A stretch of DNA of 64,000 bases from Trissonchulus latispiculum (Eukaryota; Nematoda; Enoplea; Enoplida; Ironidae): NCBI GenBank assembly GCA_030248195.1, contig JASAND010015611.1, forward strand, positions 1 through 64,000. The letters run 5' to 3'. Below the pieces are notes generated by a model. The model worked only from the letters and a program-made list of their open reading frames with translations. It was not told the DNA's origin and did no database searches. The position numbers and the translations under genes were made by a program. This document shows, piece after piece, positions 22,380-34,562 of this stretch (positions within the stretch are counted from its first letter, which is position 1; each line of letters begins with the position of its first letter).

Positions 22380-24530
22380 GAAGTTAGCACCACGTGCAAG
22401 CCGAGTACCTGCAGTGAACTGCGCAAAACTGCATTCACGTGGTGAATCCTTTTGGACACATATGTATGCCCCCCTGGTGAAACTATGCCTATGCATAATT
22501 ATAGAACAGATACTATATACATAACTCGAATCCAGAAGAATACTAATTGCGCAAATTCCTATTAACATTTGCTTATATAGCTGATTCATTTTAGTCTAGT
22601 GGACCTACACGAGCATATCGAAATGAATCAATGTTTGCCAAAGTCGAAAGTCACAAAGTGGATGGTATTTAACATTGATATTCATTCTTTTCGTCAACTT
22701 TTCCCGCCTTTCGCCTTGGATTGTGTTTGTGTACGTAGTACTGGAATCAAGAATCAGAATTTGTGAAGTTTCTGTGAAGACTTCAATCTTAATTTTCAAA
22801 ATCTCTGTGAAGTTGTCAAAGACGTTTCACTTCTCAGGATAGTTTATATTCACAATTCTTGTATTCGCCTTCCCGCCGTTGAGCTGGACCCCCTCCCTTT
22901 ATGGAAATCCTGTACCCGCCAATTCCCTGATCCGCAAAAATCCAACTCGTTTCCGACATTTTGCAAAAATGTGGTATTCGAACTTCCAAGAAACTTTTAA
23001 GCTATATTTTGTAAATTTGTTCCGTCATGGACCATTTTTGTGCCAACTTTTGACATTAACTCCCTGTTGGTCTGCTGAGCAATAATTAAAGCTTATTTCC
23101 ATATTTTCAGACATGCTGAATAATATAGTGGAGTTTTGTTTTCAGTAGAAATCTGCTTATCAGTCGGATAAATTTGATGTCAACGCACCTGAATATATAC
23201 AAAAAATTACCGAATGTAGCCGTTCAAACTGCAGCAGACAGTTACGAATATATTCAACAGTCTGTTAAAAGTGTAGGAAATGATAAATTGAAATTACGTG
23301 AAACAGTATTTCCAGCCCGTATTATGAAGCCGCCAACGACGATTCATTTACTTCATTCAAACCTTTCAAATTAAGAGGTATAGGTGCCCTTTCAATTTTT
23401 TCAGTAAATATTTTTACTGAATGACAATAATCTTTACCGAATACGTCAATTATTTGTTTGTTTCTTTGTTTCTTACAGTAAGTAACTATTTCCTTGATGC
23501 TACTCAGGACGCCACTCCTCAACTGAGATCATTGGCGTGTCCACTGGACATGAAGAAGAATTGTGTACGTAAAAGGATGGGTGGATAGAGGTTCTGTGTT
23601 GGAAGAGAAGGCTATAGATAACGGAAAAGTACAGAGAGAAAGTGGAGGTGTCATGGCAAGAGCTGAAGCTATGGAAGACATGGTGGTACGGCGAAATGAA
23701 GGAGCAGGATCAGGGATGGCAGATTCCTTAAGCCACAGCAGATAGCTGATGCATATATTAGGAATTTGGAACATAGACGGAATTTTTTAAACTTTTCAGC
23801 TTGGAGATAAGGGGATCAGGTAAACCGGGGATCACCTTTATTTTCGTCAGAATAATACGAAGGGAGATGAACGGCCCTCTTTGAGCGTTAGCCCTTGCCA
23901 TACACCGACTACTTTTAATTTCGTTTCCATTATGATTTCAGTTTGGTTCTTGGGGGTAATCTGCTTTTATCCAACCAATGATTCAAAATTGAGGTGGGCA
24001 ATCGATTAATTTATTAATACTGTTAGTATTAGAATCGAAAGAAAGAATCACATAGCGCTTCTAAGAAAGAAATGGGCGGTGCGACAAAGTCAGTCTAACC
24101 ACAAAGACTTACGTCGTAGGCCGTACACAAACTTATTTGTTTCTCGAATCTTCCGCATTATGTCATCGATTAGTGAATGTTCACACAAAACTTATACAGT
24201 ACAATACAAAATCGAAATTGCACTAAATTAGATTGAGATTAGCAGTCAATGTTGGACGCTCAAGAATTAAACAAAGCCCTAAGCTAACTTTAGTCAGCCT
24301 TATTAGGCAATCCGCCAACAATGATTCAATTAAGATGCCTGACAACTATAGATCGGCTCGTCTGTTAAGATGTAAGACTGTCACCGCAATAACCAGAGGT
24401 CAATTCACAGTTGACCTTCAATGTTTTAGTTTTCTGCTGACTATTTTAACACATGTACTTTGCATTCGATGTGGAAATAACTGATGATTCAGATGTTTCC
24501 GAAGATTACTTGAAAAAAGCCGGCGTGCTT
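22380..24530. other. Gene-free stretch
   Basis: Several ORFs of 60-85 codons are present, but none has recognisable motifs or flanking splice logic. No repeats of note were seen. Confidence 0.4.
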
Positions 24531-24534
24531 TTAC

Positions 24535-25270
24535 AGTTTCAAAAAACGGCTTCTGTGCCTCTCGTGGGGACCCATCAAAATTTAATCCTTAATGATTTTA
24601 CTCCAGCGTTAAGTGGCTCCCTGCTCAGATCATATGGACACTCTTAACAATAGGGAATGTCAATTCAAGGTCAAATTGAATTCTGAGTATTTAGGTCCCC
24701 ACACTGGCACAAATGTTACCGTAGTCTATAGATAATGTTAATGCTGCTCTTTTTCAGCAATTAGTGTTGAATTAGTGAAAAGTGTTGAAAACATTAAGAA
24801 AAAACTACAATTTTCATAACTTTATCTTAAAACACTTTTAGAAAACTTTTCATTTCAATACAATGAAAAATAATTTCATTATATTCATTAAAAATCGAAA
24901 TGTTAAGCTCCATTTCGATATAAAGATGGCTTCTTAACTCCAAATAATGAATGAGTGAGTAATCATGGTTTAAAATAGATGTCTCCAAAAGGAATCACCA
25001 TCTTAGCAACTTTACCAGTCAATACGAAACTATCAAGAATTATTCTTCACTGCGTAGCATTAACTTTATTATTACGATTTATTAAGATTACGGTAACATG
25101 GACCTAAATAGTCAGAGTTCAACTTGACCTTTAATTGACCTCTATTGTTAAATGAGTCCAACTGAACTCAGAAGGAAGCCACTTAACGCTGGAAGAAAAG
25201 TCATTAAGGATTATTTTTTGTTGGGTCCCCACGAGAGGCACAGAAGCCCAAAAAACTGATGCAAAAACTG
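24535..25270. mobile_element. Fold-back element with arms of about 170 bp
   Basis: Left arm blocks GGCTTCTGTGCCTCTCGTGG, GGGACCCA, ATCCTTAATGA, CCAGCGTTAAGTGGC, AACAATAG and TATTTAGGTCC (24548-24700) recur inverted at about 25098-25250. The middle, 24705-25095, is AT-rich and may extend the stem loosely. No ORF. Ends not resolved to the base. Confidence 0.75.
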
Positions 25271-25274
25271 CTTT

Positions 25275-26362
25275 GCCTTGTATATTTTCAGGAGACCCGG
25301 ACATAATCTGAGTACTTACATTCTGACTAATACATGAAATTTTAACTAAGTAACTAGAATAGAACGGTTGCATGCATCTGCATTTTGCTTCTCAGATTAT
25401 GGAAATATAATTATTAAAAATTTTCATATCGCTTTTATTTTCAGAAATTTCAGAAGGAGAATTGTTGCAGATTCACTGCTAAAATTTTAATACGATAGGC
25501 GCAGAGTTGGTCTGTTCGAAGGCTTTATTTATTAGTCATCAGCCGTGGAATAAAAATTCCGGTTTAGAATTCTTCAAACAGATTCCAAATACAGATTCCA
25601 CATCCACACATGCGATGCGTAATTACATGGACCAGAAGTAGAAGCATTTCAAAAAGAAAACCACACAGAAATTATGCATTGCCTATCTTAAACCATTGCA
25701 CACACGCGTTTATGGTGAAATGCATGTTTTACAAACAAACTGTGTGCTCGAGCCTGAGCCGAGCAAACATAAGGGACCTGCTGCGCTGAGGCGCAGCAGG
25801 ATAAACCCGCTCTATCATGAATTCGAGGACATGCCTTCATTTTTGGGAAACAATTCCATTACAATGATGTTTACCTCTCAACCATGCACAGCCGTCATGG
25901 AACATTAATTTTGTGCAAAAAATTGTGCAACATTGATTTTCAGTTAGCTAGATTTTCAACTGCATGTAAGAACAAACTTTGTTTCTACTTTTACTAGCTT
26001 TCATTTCTAATTATAATAACCAAATTTGAATTTCACTGCTACAGCTGCTGCAGGAGGCTAATTTTGGGAGAGGGTCAGTCGACCACCAACCAGAGTTTCC
26101 AAATTTTCGAAAAAACTTTGCCTAAGACCGTTTAAGGGTCAACAACCCTCTCAGGGTACTTAAGTCTCCGCTTATTTTCTGAAAGTACACATGCAGATGC
26201 AATGGATAAAACCCGATATTTGGTTTACTGTGTAAGCCGTTATATACTGAAGTCACAACAGTCATCAGTTAATTAGCAAATATATGCAGGAATACTAATT
26301 AAGGATTATATGCTTAGGTTGTGGTTATGTAAATCAGTTAAGCAATATATATCAGTTTTTTG
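25275..26362. other. Gene-free stretch with one perfect hairpin
   Basis: No gene seen. CCTGCTGCGC-TGAG-GCGCAGCAGG at 25777-25800 is a perfect 10-bp stem with a 4-base loop. Downstream of 26100 lies the 3' side of the ZC2HC1-like gene; no polyadenylation site was assigned. Confidence 0.5.
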
Positions 26363-26595
26363 TTATGCGGCCAGTCTTGCTGGTTTCGATGCCGAATTTC
26401 TCGCGGAGGGTCCGGGAAGTCGTGAAGGTCGAGGTAGACCGGAACGGGAAACGCCAGACGAGCTGCGCGACTTTGAGTCTATTGTGGAGGTCAGGGAAGG
26501 CTTTGGTTCCAACGGTTCCAAAGGTTTCCGCTCCACGGACCCGTTCCGAACCTGGGACAACTTTTTGTTGTTCTCTCCGGAATTTCGACGTACTC

Positions 26596-26633
<38 letters not shown>

Positions 26634-27328
26634 TTGTTTTCTTGTTTGCTTATTGGTGGCATCTGCCGGGGCTGCAACGCAGAGCGTGGCTGTGAAGATG
26701 CACTGGTTGGTTGTCGTGGCTTTGCCCTGGCCGGCTCAATTACGGGATTCGGCTTAGGTTTCACTTTTGCGGGAGGTTCAGCGGTCGGCTTCCCACGTGA
26801 CGTTGCGGTTGCAGGCTTGGCCGAGCCGCGATTAGGCTGATTGGTCGGTACTCCGGGTTTTCGACTGGGTTTCGGAGGCCCAGCTCTCGAAGCCTTATCC
26901 TTGCAGTGGGGAATGTGACGTTCCGCTGCTGCTTGACTGAAATTTCGACCGCAGAAATCGCATTTTACGTAATCCGACGGAACCACGGATTTCGGAGGCG
27001 GCGGTAGAGGGCTTCCGTTTTTGATGGCTTGATCGACCATCTTGGCCGACCGGACGGCTTCGATGAAACTTTCGTGTTTTTCGCGCCAATTCGTTTTCGG
27101 TTTCTCGATGGCCCCCTCTTTCAGGGCTTTCTGCGTTTTTCGTACCGCGTCGAGCGGAACGTCAGAACCGGCGGCTCGCTGTTTTCCGGCATCGAACGTT
27201 TTCCGTTTCTTGGCTGCCGACTTCTGACAAATCTTCTCGTGTTTCGGTAAGGATCGTTCAATGAAATTTCGTCCGCAAATTTTGCAGGGAAAGGTTGGCT
27301 CGTCTTCCCTGGGTTCGTCGTCGTCCAT
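26363..27328 (-). CDS. ZC2HC1-family C2HC zinc-finger protein
   Basis: 321 aa from ATG (MDDDEPRED). Two ZC2HC fingers are visible: C15-x2-C18-x11-H30-x3-C34 (CKICGRNFIERSLPKHEKIC) and C123-x2-C126-x11-H138-x3-C142 (CDFCGRNFSQAAAERHIPHC). Between them are family signatures CQKSAAKKRKTFDAGKQRA and NWREKHESFIEAVRSAK, which match animal ZC2HC1A/B as I recall them. After the second finger the protein is a basic Pro/Ser/Arg-rich tail with a run of about 12 Asn near residue 240. The vertebrate C-terminal Cys-rich end is absent. The ATG lies 6 bases after an acceptor (TTGTTTCAG|ACAGAC), so a 5' non-coding exon is likely upstream. Molecular function of the family is poorly known. The antisense Leu-rich frame is a shadow. 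Confidence 0.88.
26598..26632. repeat. (GTT)n coding microsatellite
   Basis: GTT on the plus strand reads AAC on the coding strand and encodes the poly-Asn run of the ZC2HC1-like protein. Likely length-variable. Confidence 0.9.
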
Positions 27329-27591
27329 GTCTGTCTGAAACAATAATCAGTAAAAACAAGTTAGAAAATTGAACAAAAACTAAAAAGTTTTCTTTCACTG
27401 TTTCAATCATTTCTTGATCAGGCTAAAACTAACGTTTTCTAAGTTCTGTTGGATGGAACAAGCGGCTCATCTGATTTGAGAGATTGAAAAGACAGAAACG
27501 GACCTTTAGTCGGTAATCGGTATATATGGCTCATGCATATTTCAACAGAGCAATAGAGCAAAATCCTATCCGGTCCTAAATTTGCAATCTA

Positions 27592-27661
27592 CTATGGCTC
27601 AGTTGATGGAGCATCTGCGCACAAAGCAGAAGACCACGGGTTCGAGTCACGCCGCGAGGCC
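27592..27661 (+). repeat. tRNA-like sequence
   Basis: TGGCTCAGTTGATGGAGC (box A) and GGGTTCGAGTC (box B), with a perfect TCTGC/GCAGA anticodon-type stem. Acceptor and T stems pair poorly, and position 33 is not T. Probably a tRNA pseudogene or SINE head. Confidence 0.5.
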
Positions 27662-28741
27662 GATATTTTGAGGGTTTATTAGCAGCCACCTAATTTTACC
27701 ATTTTGCCTACGCGTGGGGCTCCGACCTAATAATTTAATTGCATAGATTCGGGACAATACGACAGGCTTGGGTATCTTACTTACTAGGGCATTGGAATTG
27801 GAGAGGATAAATATCGCATCGTGGTAGCCCTTTTCAGCATTGAGTATAAATAAAAATACAACGTCGCTCCAAGCGAATCGTCATATAAAACTGTGTTAAT
27901 AAACACATAAAAGTTAAACCTACCCGTCTCAGCCGTCAATCAATGCAGAAAACTGCAGTAAATAAAGTTAAGACAGTGTTACGAATAGTAAATTGTATTT
28001 CACACACCAGAGACTCCGCCTAAAACACAACAGGTATACAAAAGTTACAAAGCAGCCAACTAGTACCAAGCAAACTTTAGCTATTTGTTGTAATGTTGAC
28101 ACTGTAATTGACGCGAAGATAAGCAACAAAAGGGGGCTGACTAATGGAAGTTTTCGTCCCAGAATAATTTCTGCAAAACTTTTAGGGACCTACCTAACCG
28201 ATTGTGCTACTTTACATTAAGTTTGAGTTTTAATGGCAGGAGTCTATTTTAACATGACAAACTATAAATGCAACAATAATATAGAGGACTGCAAATTTTA
28301 GAAAAAACGACCAGAAATATAGGAGTACTTTTAAATATTCATGCTGTTAGTGTTCGCAAACACTCTTAGTAATCCATATTTTTATGAAAAAAGGTGGAAA
28401 AAACTGCAAACGATACTGAAGCGAAATGAGTAATTCAATAGGGGGCCTATAAATGTGTGAAATTTTGCTAAAGAATTATCTTAGCTATGTGCTGTGCTGT
28501 ATTGCAAAGCTTTTATGCTGTTTCACAGAGGTGTTGCTAGTTACAAACCTAAGCTTAGAGTAAGATGATTTTCATAGAAGAAACTAGGAAAAACAATTGT
28601 AGCTCACAGTAATTCGAAGACTGCTTCATATTTGTTTTCCAGTTTATTTTTCTCAACTTTCCCACCGTCAAAAGCTTCTGGCTATGTACGATTTGATGCA
28701 ATAGACACGTCTGATATTTACAAAGATTGAGAAGTGGGCAG
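27662..28741. other. Gene-free stretch
   Basis: AT-rich; open frames are short and unrecognised. May include intron or upstream region of the ZC2HC1-like gene. Confidence 0.35.
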
Positions 28742-29316
28742 GGGCCGATTTCATCTTTAGTCACAAGTTCACAAGCCACACACTTGTGAACTTGTGACTT
28801 GTGGCCACAAGTTGTCGAAAATTGGGTTTCATCAAAGTTTGCTGGCAACTTGTGGGTGTGGCCACTAGACACAAGCCACAACAGGCAAGCACGCTGAAAT
28901 GACGTCAAATTAATGAAACAAAAAGTAAATTTAGATTTTCAAAACAATTCGTAAACTGTTAACGCATAGAAACATTCTTAACTAAAATTATCTAAACGTG
29001 CGTTAATTGTTTTGAAGTTCAAAAAGTTTATTTATCGCTCAGTACGAGTGCAAATTGATTTTATATTAATTTTTGATTAATTATAATTTGAATGTCACAA
29101 GTGCTGCTTCGACTTGTGGGAATTTTCAGTTGTCTGCAGGGACCTGTGAACTTGTGGCTTGTGGCTTGATGAAACCGAAACTGGAAAATCAACTTGTGGG
29201 CCTACATGTCACAGGCAAGGACTTTGCTTGTGACTTGTGACTAATCGTTGATGAAACCGAATTTGCTTGTGGCTTGTGAACTAGTGTACCTGTGACTAAT
29301 GATGAAATCGGCCCCG
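28742..29316. mobile_element. Fold-back element built of CTTGTGG heptads
   Basis: Ends GGGCCGATTTCATC and GATGAAATCGGCCC are inverted. Both arms are filled with heptamer-spaced words: CTTGTGA, ACTTGTG, CTTGTGG, CTTGATG and their inverses (CACAAGT, CACAAGC). TTTCATCAA/TTGATGAAACC also recurs inside. The loop (about 28920-29090) is AT-rich and word-free. No ORF. Confidence 0.75.
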
Positions 29317-30023
29317 CCACCCTCTAAATTAGAGTTACATTTAAAATTCCATTCCCCTGTTTTCTAATCATTTTTAGGTAAAATTTGGGAAACTAACGGG
29401 GTATTCAAATTTCAGGGCGCTGGCAGTGGGTCACGTAAGATTACATTCCCACCCAAAATTCATTCCTAAATTCATCAATTCCTAAAATTTAATGTATATG
29501 ATAAGTCATTACTTTAAAAACTTTTGAGAATTTTATTTGAATGCCAAAAGCATGCGAGACATGCCGTGAATATGTAATGCTCAGAAAATATGATTTGCCT
29601 GAAAATTAAGGAAAAGAAAAACCTTGCAGCAGACTTTAATAACTAAAGTTTCGCCTGAACTAGAAGTACATACAGAATTTGGGAAATATTTCAGATTCTC
29701 AACAGTTCATGGCTGAACAGGCAAAGAGAAAAAGTCAAAAAATTGTGGACAATTACACATCATATGGTATAATTTTCTGGCAATTGAATGTTCTAATCAG
29801 TAGTGAAAGTTGTCAGTTTTCAGTCAAATTAAGATAGATTGCTGTTGGTAGTGGCCAACTCTCTGTCGCTATCAAGAAGAGCAGTCCAGACAAGTTTGCA
29901 CAGAAAGTTTTGCAGGACGGCGCAAAGTGATAAATTCGAAAAGTAGACTTTAGTTAAATAAAAATCGCTCTGGGAGGAAATCCTGAACTCTTTTGCACAA
30001 TAAATTCAAACAGAAGACATTGT

Positions 30024-30098
30024 GTTCCATTGGCTCAATCGGTAAAGCGTTGGTCTAGAAAACTGAGGGTTGTGGGTTCGATCCCTAGCTGGAATCCA
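30024..30098 (+). repeat. tRNA-like sequence
   Basis: TGGCTCAATCGGTAAAGC (box A) and GTGGGTTCGATCCC (box B), with a weak TTGGT/ACTGA anticodon-type stem. The T and acceptor stems are imperfect. Probably a pseudo-tRNA or SINE head. Confidence 0.5.
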
Positions 30099-30629
30099 AA
30101 TTCTTCAAACCAAAGGTGCTGCCAAATTACTTGCTTTGCTCTTTCTACCATCAGCCACGAGCAATCCCGGAGCCCGGAGGTTAGAGGTTTGAATCGCAGA
30201 AAATTATGGAAAACAAAATTCCAACCAGGCACAGGGATAGGAAGTGATCTATTAAGGGCAGGGAAAAAACCCGTGTCAGGGACCGGGTCGCCTCAAAGAT
30301 TTTTTGGAAGAATGAATAAATAAAATGGTATTAATAATTTCATATTACTTAACCAATGGAGAGCCCGCTAAGCAAGTCTTTCTATAGAGGAAAGCAACCT
30401 TATGTGAGGACATTTGCTTTGTACTAAGACGTAAAATCTCCCTCGAGAAAGCCATGAAATATTAGGCCGTACCCAAGATACGTTTCCTTAACATATACTC
30501 TTTTCTACACACTGAGTCCAAAGCTTCTTTCAGCTGAAAATTCTAGCTTTGTGCTAAATTCTGGTTGCCATGACTACGTTTTGAAGGGGAATTCAGGCTA
30601 ATGAACAGCTTAATGATCCAGAAAAATAG

Positions 30630-30630
<1 letters not shown>

Positions 30631-30671
<41 letters not shown>
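30631..30671. repeat. (TA)n run inside a short inverted repeat
   Basis: About 20 TA units flanked by TAATGATCC (30610) and GGATCATTA (30681). Confidence 0.8.
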
Positions 30672-30675
<4 letters not shown>

Positions 30676-31629
30676 AAATTGGATCATTATCAACTTCTGT
30701 ATTTGAGGATAAGTGAATAATTAGCAGTTTGTTGTAGAACTTAAAATTTTAATTGAACTGAAACGAATTAAGATGAATCCATTGAAAACATATACATTTG
30801 TTCAGCCAATCGTTATTACGTACTGATTGAACAAATAGGACACTGGTTCGAATCTCGCCATGGGTTCAAGTTTTTCGGACGAATGGAAAGGAGATATATG
30901 ATATCCAACGTTTCATTGTTACATACCAAACTTGAAATTAATTAGATTTGGTGAAAGGAAATTAAATATATTTGAAGAAAATTTGCTAAGTAGCAGCCTG
31001 AAATAGCATATTACATATTGTACTGATTGGCTGTTGTAATTTTTTGAAGTGACCTTGGTTAGATCTTAACCAGGTAATTTAGGTAATGCTGAAAAACTAG
31101 CCCTATTTTAACCTCTTCACAACTAAATAGCAAAAGTGTGGTTCCATTTCCCGGTTAATGTTTCCAATGCGTCCAATACTCCAAGTTGGGATAGGTAATG
31201 AAAAGAATTTGCATATACGTGATTTGATCCGCTACTATATACTCTGAAAAATATTTTCCATAATGAAAACAGTAAAATCCTATTCTGACCCTTGTTTGGT
31301 GAGTTTGGTGAATTTGTATATAGTTTATCCTTTCCTTATTAGTCTTATATTATTTTCTAATATTTTATATTCTACAGCGATTCAATGCAGTCATATGCAG
31401 ATGTATTTGTGTTGAATACGTCATAGTAATCTAGACTTACAATTACAAATGCGAATGGCAACAGTGTAAGGGAAGCAGGCATAGGAAAGATTGATAAGCC
31501 TGCAATGGGAGTTCAGCTACAACAGTAGGAAGCACCTGCTTTGCTGTTCTTATCATTGCGGGTGTTTGCGGGTGTTCCCATCAGAATATACAAATGTTCC
31601 CTCGTTAGTATAGAAGAGGGTTTTAACCA

Positions 31630-31985
31630 TAGGATAACGCTGTGGGGGGAGAATGGGGAGGGTGCAGGCCCCCAAGACCGACAAAAAACGGGTAGACCCC
31701 CTCAGCGAAAAGGAAAAAAGGCAGATCCTCTCGTCCTGAAGGGAAAAAAGGGTAGACCCCTCAGCGAGTTTTCAAAAATTAGGTAATTTTTTAGTAAATT
31801 TTAGCGACTTTTTCAAAAACTTTCTTAAAAATCGCTAAAAATTGTGATTTTTTACTAATTTTTGGTCAAAAACGTTAAAAATTCATTTTTTCTAATTTCG
31901 TGGCAGACCCCCTTCAAATGTTGGAATTTTTAGGGGTAGACCCCTCGCCGAGGTCGGGGTAGACCCCCCCAGAATCGGACGCCGT
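31630..31985. repeat. GGGTAGACCCC-word repeat element
   Basis: GGGTAGACCCC recurs at about 31689, 31750, 31935 and 31959. Adjacent A-tracts (AAAAGGAAAAAAGG, GGGAAAAAAGGG) and CTCAGCGA/CTCGCCGA recur as well. The centre is AT-rich. Ends are unresolved. Confidence 0.55.
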
Positions 31986-32509
31986 GTTAATGTATGGTTT
32001 TAGCTGTCGTATAGGTGAGGATTTTTAACTACCGTATACCATTAGAAATCAACCAATCAACAAATGATGTCCCTCGTTTGTACAGAGGGAAGTCAACTGC
32101 CAATCAAATTACAGGAATCCAGGAAAGGCTGCGGATTACGGGTCATGGCCCAAGTTTAAATTAAACTTGGATCTGAGGAGTTGCCAATTAGGTAATCAAT
32201 TAATTGTCAACAAATTTATCGATGCAATCACTTGTTTGCTACCGCTGCATCAACTTAATGATTATTATACCCTATCAATAATTATTACTTACAGTTGCGT
32301 TGACATAATTTCTGTTGATTCATTATTTTCAGAGTAAGTCAGTGAAGTATACATGTCTTTACACTGGTCTGCCCAAGAAAGGGTATCTACCAAGGAGTAC
32401 TAGTTGGTATGCCGGAGGGGGACCCGAGGTCTTCTGTACGCTCTGTCTTACCGCCGGTCAAACAGGCAAGCATTAGATCGACCAAGAGTCTATGATAGGA
32501 ACAATGAGA
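31986..32509. other. Gene-free stretch
   Basis: Contains TTTTTAACTACCGTATACCATTAGAAA near 32023, related to the loop of the following fold-back. No gene seen. Confidence 0.4.
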
Positions 32510-32985
32510 CATTCAGCTCTTCCTAAGCTTGCGAGATGCTCGACACGCTCAGGTCAAAATCTTGGGGGATACTACTTACCGTTTTGTTTGAAGTTAAACA
32601 TATCTGATTGGCTAATCGCCTGCCTTATGTACGTTAAAATTACGAAATTCCGGAGGGGAGAATTATACGTAGAAGCTTGTAAAAGAAGCGTTGAGCTCTT
32701 CACATGATTGGTTGATTTTTAACTGTCGTATACCGTTAGAAACCAACCATTCAGCGAAGAGCTAAACACTTTCACAAGCTTCTTACGTGTAATTGCGAAT
32801 CTGGGGGCCCGCTTATACACGTAATTTTAACATAAGGTAAGCGATTCGCCAAGCCAACCTGATGCGCATTGCGCTTTAGTTAAAACGCATATAAACACAT
32901 GGTTAATATTATATTCAATATATATATATTCGACCTTAATGCGTCGAGCATCTCGCAAGCTTAAAACACTAGGAAGGGTTGAGTG
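32510..32985. mobile_element. Fold-back element with arms of about 190 bp
   Basis: Left blocks AAGCTTGCGAGATGCTCGAC, GGCTAATCGCCTGCCTTATG, TTAAAATTACG, AGAAGCTTGT and GAGCTCTT recur inverted to the right (32755-32965). The central part holds GATTTTTAACTGTCGTATAC. No ORF. Confidence 0.75.
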
Positions 32986-33000
32986 AGTCAATCTTCCTAT

Positions 33001-33036
33001 TATTATGTAGGGGCGCGATAGCGCCCCTACATAATA
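33001..33036. repeat. Perfect 16-bp-stem hairpin at the head of the satellite element
   Basis: TATTATGTAGGGGCGC, loop GATA, GCGCCCCTACATAATA. The right half is the start of the head module shared with copy 1, which has only that half plus TCGCTC. Confidence 0.9.
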
Positions 33037-33306
33037 TGGGTGTAAAGGCGTCTGCGCGGCCCCCTGGAGACCGTGTTGGCCTGGTGCCAGCTAATTAGAG
33101 GTTCGGGAGGGGTAAAAATGTTACCATCGTAAAGTACTCGATATCACCATACTTTTGGTTCGAATTCGAAACTTCAAATTTTTGCACTTGGCAACAGTTA
33201 GTTTGCGTTTGCTTTTTTTTTCTAGGTGAATAACGCTTTTCGGAAGTGCATTTTCTAGCGAAGTGTTGGAACGTTGTGGGCATTTTGGTCCAATACTACT
33301 GTTATA

Positions 33307-34562
33307 GCAAGGTTCACAAAAAAAAAATCAAAAATCGAATTTTTGCTGGCAATTTCGCAAATGAAGTCCGATCGAAAAACTTTTGGTACGTATGGAACGG
33401 TAGTGACCCCCTCTACATATGGTGCAAATTTCATGCCGGTAGCCCTCGTGTAGCGTGAGTAATAAAAAATTTTTGTGATTTTTTTTGTGAACGAATTCAC
33501 AAAAAAAAAATCACTCGTTCAAAAAAAAAATCACCACCGGATCTGATCTCAGGATATAGCTAGGAAATTTTTCTTTTCATGCATAAATAGCGCATACTCC
33601 ATAGTTTTATTACGTTAAAAAATTTGGACCGCCAAGTTTTTTTGCACAGGCTGAACTTCGAATTTTGGTTCTCGGCCCTCGGGTCCAAAGTGGCTACCCA
33701 GGCCGCCAATATACTTGACCTTTATTATTGATGTAAGGAATCCACTTATCTTGTGTTCTGTTGCTCTAGTAAGCACAGAAAAAACAATTTGGTGGAGTAA
33801 TTTCGCATCTGGAATGGTCACGTGACTTGGCCTGTCACGTGACCTTGGTCGGGGTCACGCGACTGACCAAAAATTTTATTTCAAGGTCCCAGAAGCATGA
33901 AAATTCGCCTATATAGGTTTTTCGGTGCGCAGAATTCAAATTTGGCATTAGTTTTTAGGTAGCTTTTGCCCAGATAGGTGATCCTGACCACCCCCTGGGT
34001 CAGGAGGGTAGTACGGGCCGGGTCCATCGGCCGGACCGTCTGCCAGAAGGGTGTTGAGGTGCCTAAAACATGCGCTATATAGGTTTTCCGGGTGGCTGAG
34101 CTCGAATTTGGCATTAGTTTTATCTAGCGGTTGCCCCAAGGCATTTTACAAAAAGTTGATAGTGATTTTTCTTTTGTGAACTTGTTCACAAAAAAAAAAT
34201 CACCCACCGGTAGCGAACCCAGAGGACCTGGCAGGGAATCCAATATATGGTTGGATAGCTTAGAGTTAGGACATGTCACATGCATAATATGGGGTACCTG
34301 CGCAAAGTCCATAGTGAGTACCAGCAAAAATTTCAATTTTGGTCCGGAGTTGTCCGAGGGTCCGATTTTGGGTGGGTCGACTATTTTGGGCACCCTAGTC
34401 GGAGGAATTGAGCCTCGGCAGCCAAACTTACATATGTTGGGGTTGGGACTTGTGGCTATTACCATGCAAAAAATTTTCCGGCTGCGGCTTGTTGTTAGCC
34501 GTCTAGGTGGGTGATTTTTTTTTTGTGAATTTTCGGGGTGATTTTTTTTTTGTGAACCTTGC
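33307..34562. mobile_element. TATA-flanked element with TTCAC-A10-TCAC words, 1256 bp
   Basis: A 24-bp perfect terminal inverted repeat: GCAAGGTTCAC, ten A, TCA. TATA stands on both sides (33303-33306, 34563-34566). The paralogous site at 5226-5238 in copy 1 reads straight through with a single TATA-containing TTATATG, which supports a 4-bp target duplication. The word TTCACAAAAAAAAAATCAC or its inverse repeats near 33490-33535, 34165-34205 and 34512-34555. No transposase ORF. Confidence 0.85.

Larger units (their letters stand above)
29320..31629. other. Gene-free stretch apart from a tRNA-like segment and a TA run
   Basis: Outside the tRNA-like sequence at 30024 and the TA run at 30631, nothing coding was recognised. 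Confidence 0.4.

Noticed and set aside
26310..26840. Plus-strand ORF with poly-Leu run
   Set aside because: Antisense shadow of the ZC2HC1-like gene; the Leu run is the reverse of the AAC (Asn) repeat.
28742..29316. CRISPR-like array of CTTGTGG repeats
   Set aside because: Repeats are 7 bp, without spacers, inverted between arms, and the genome is clearly eukaryotic.
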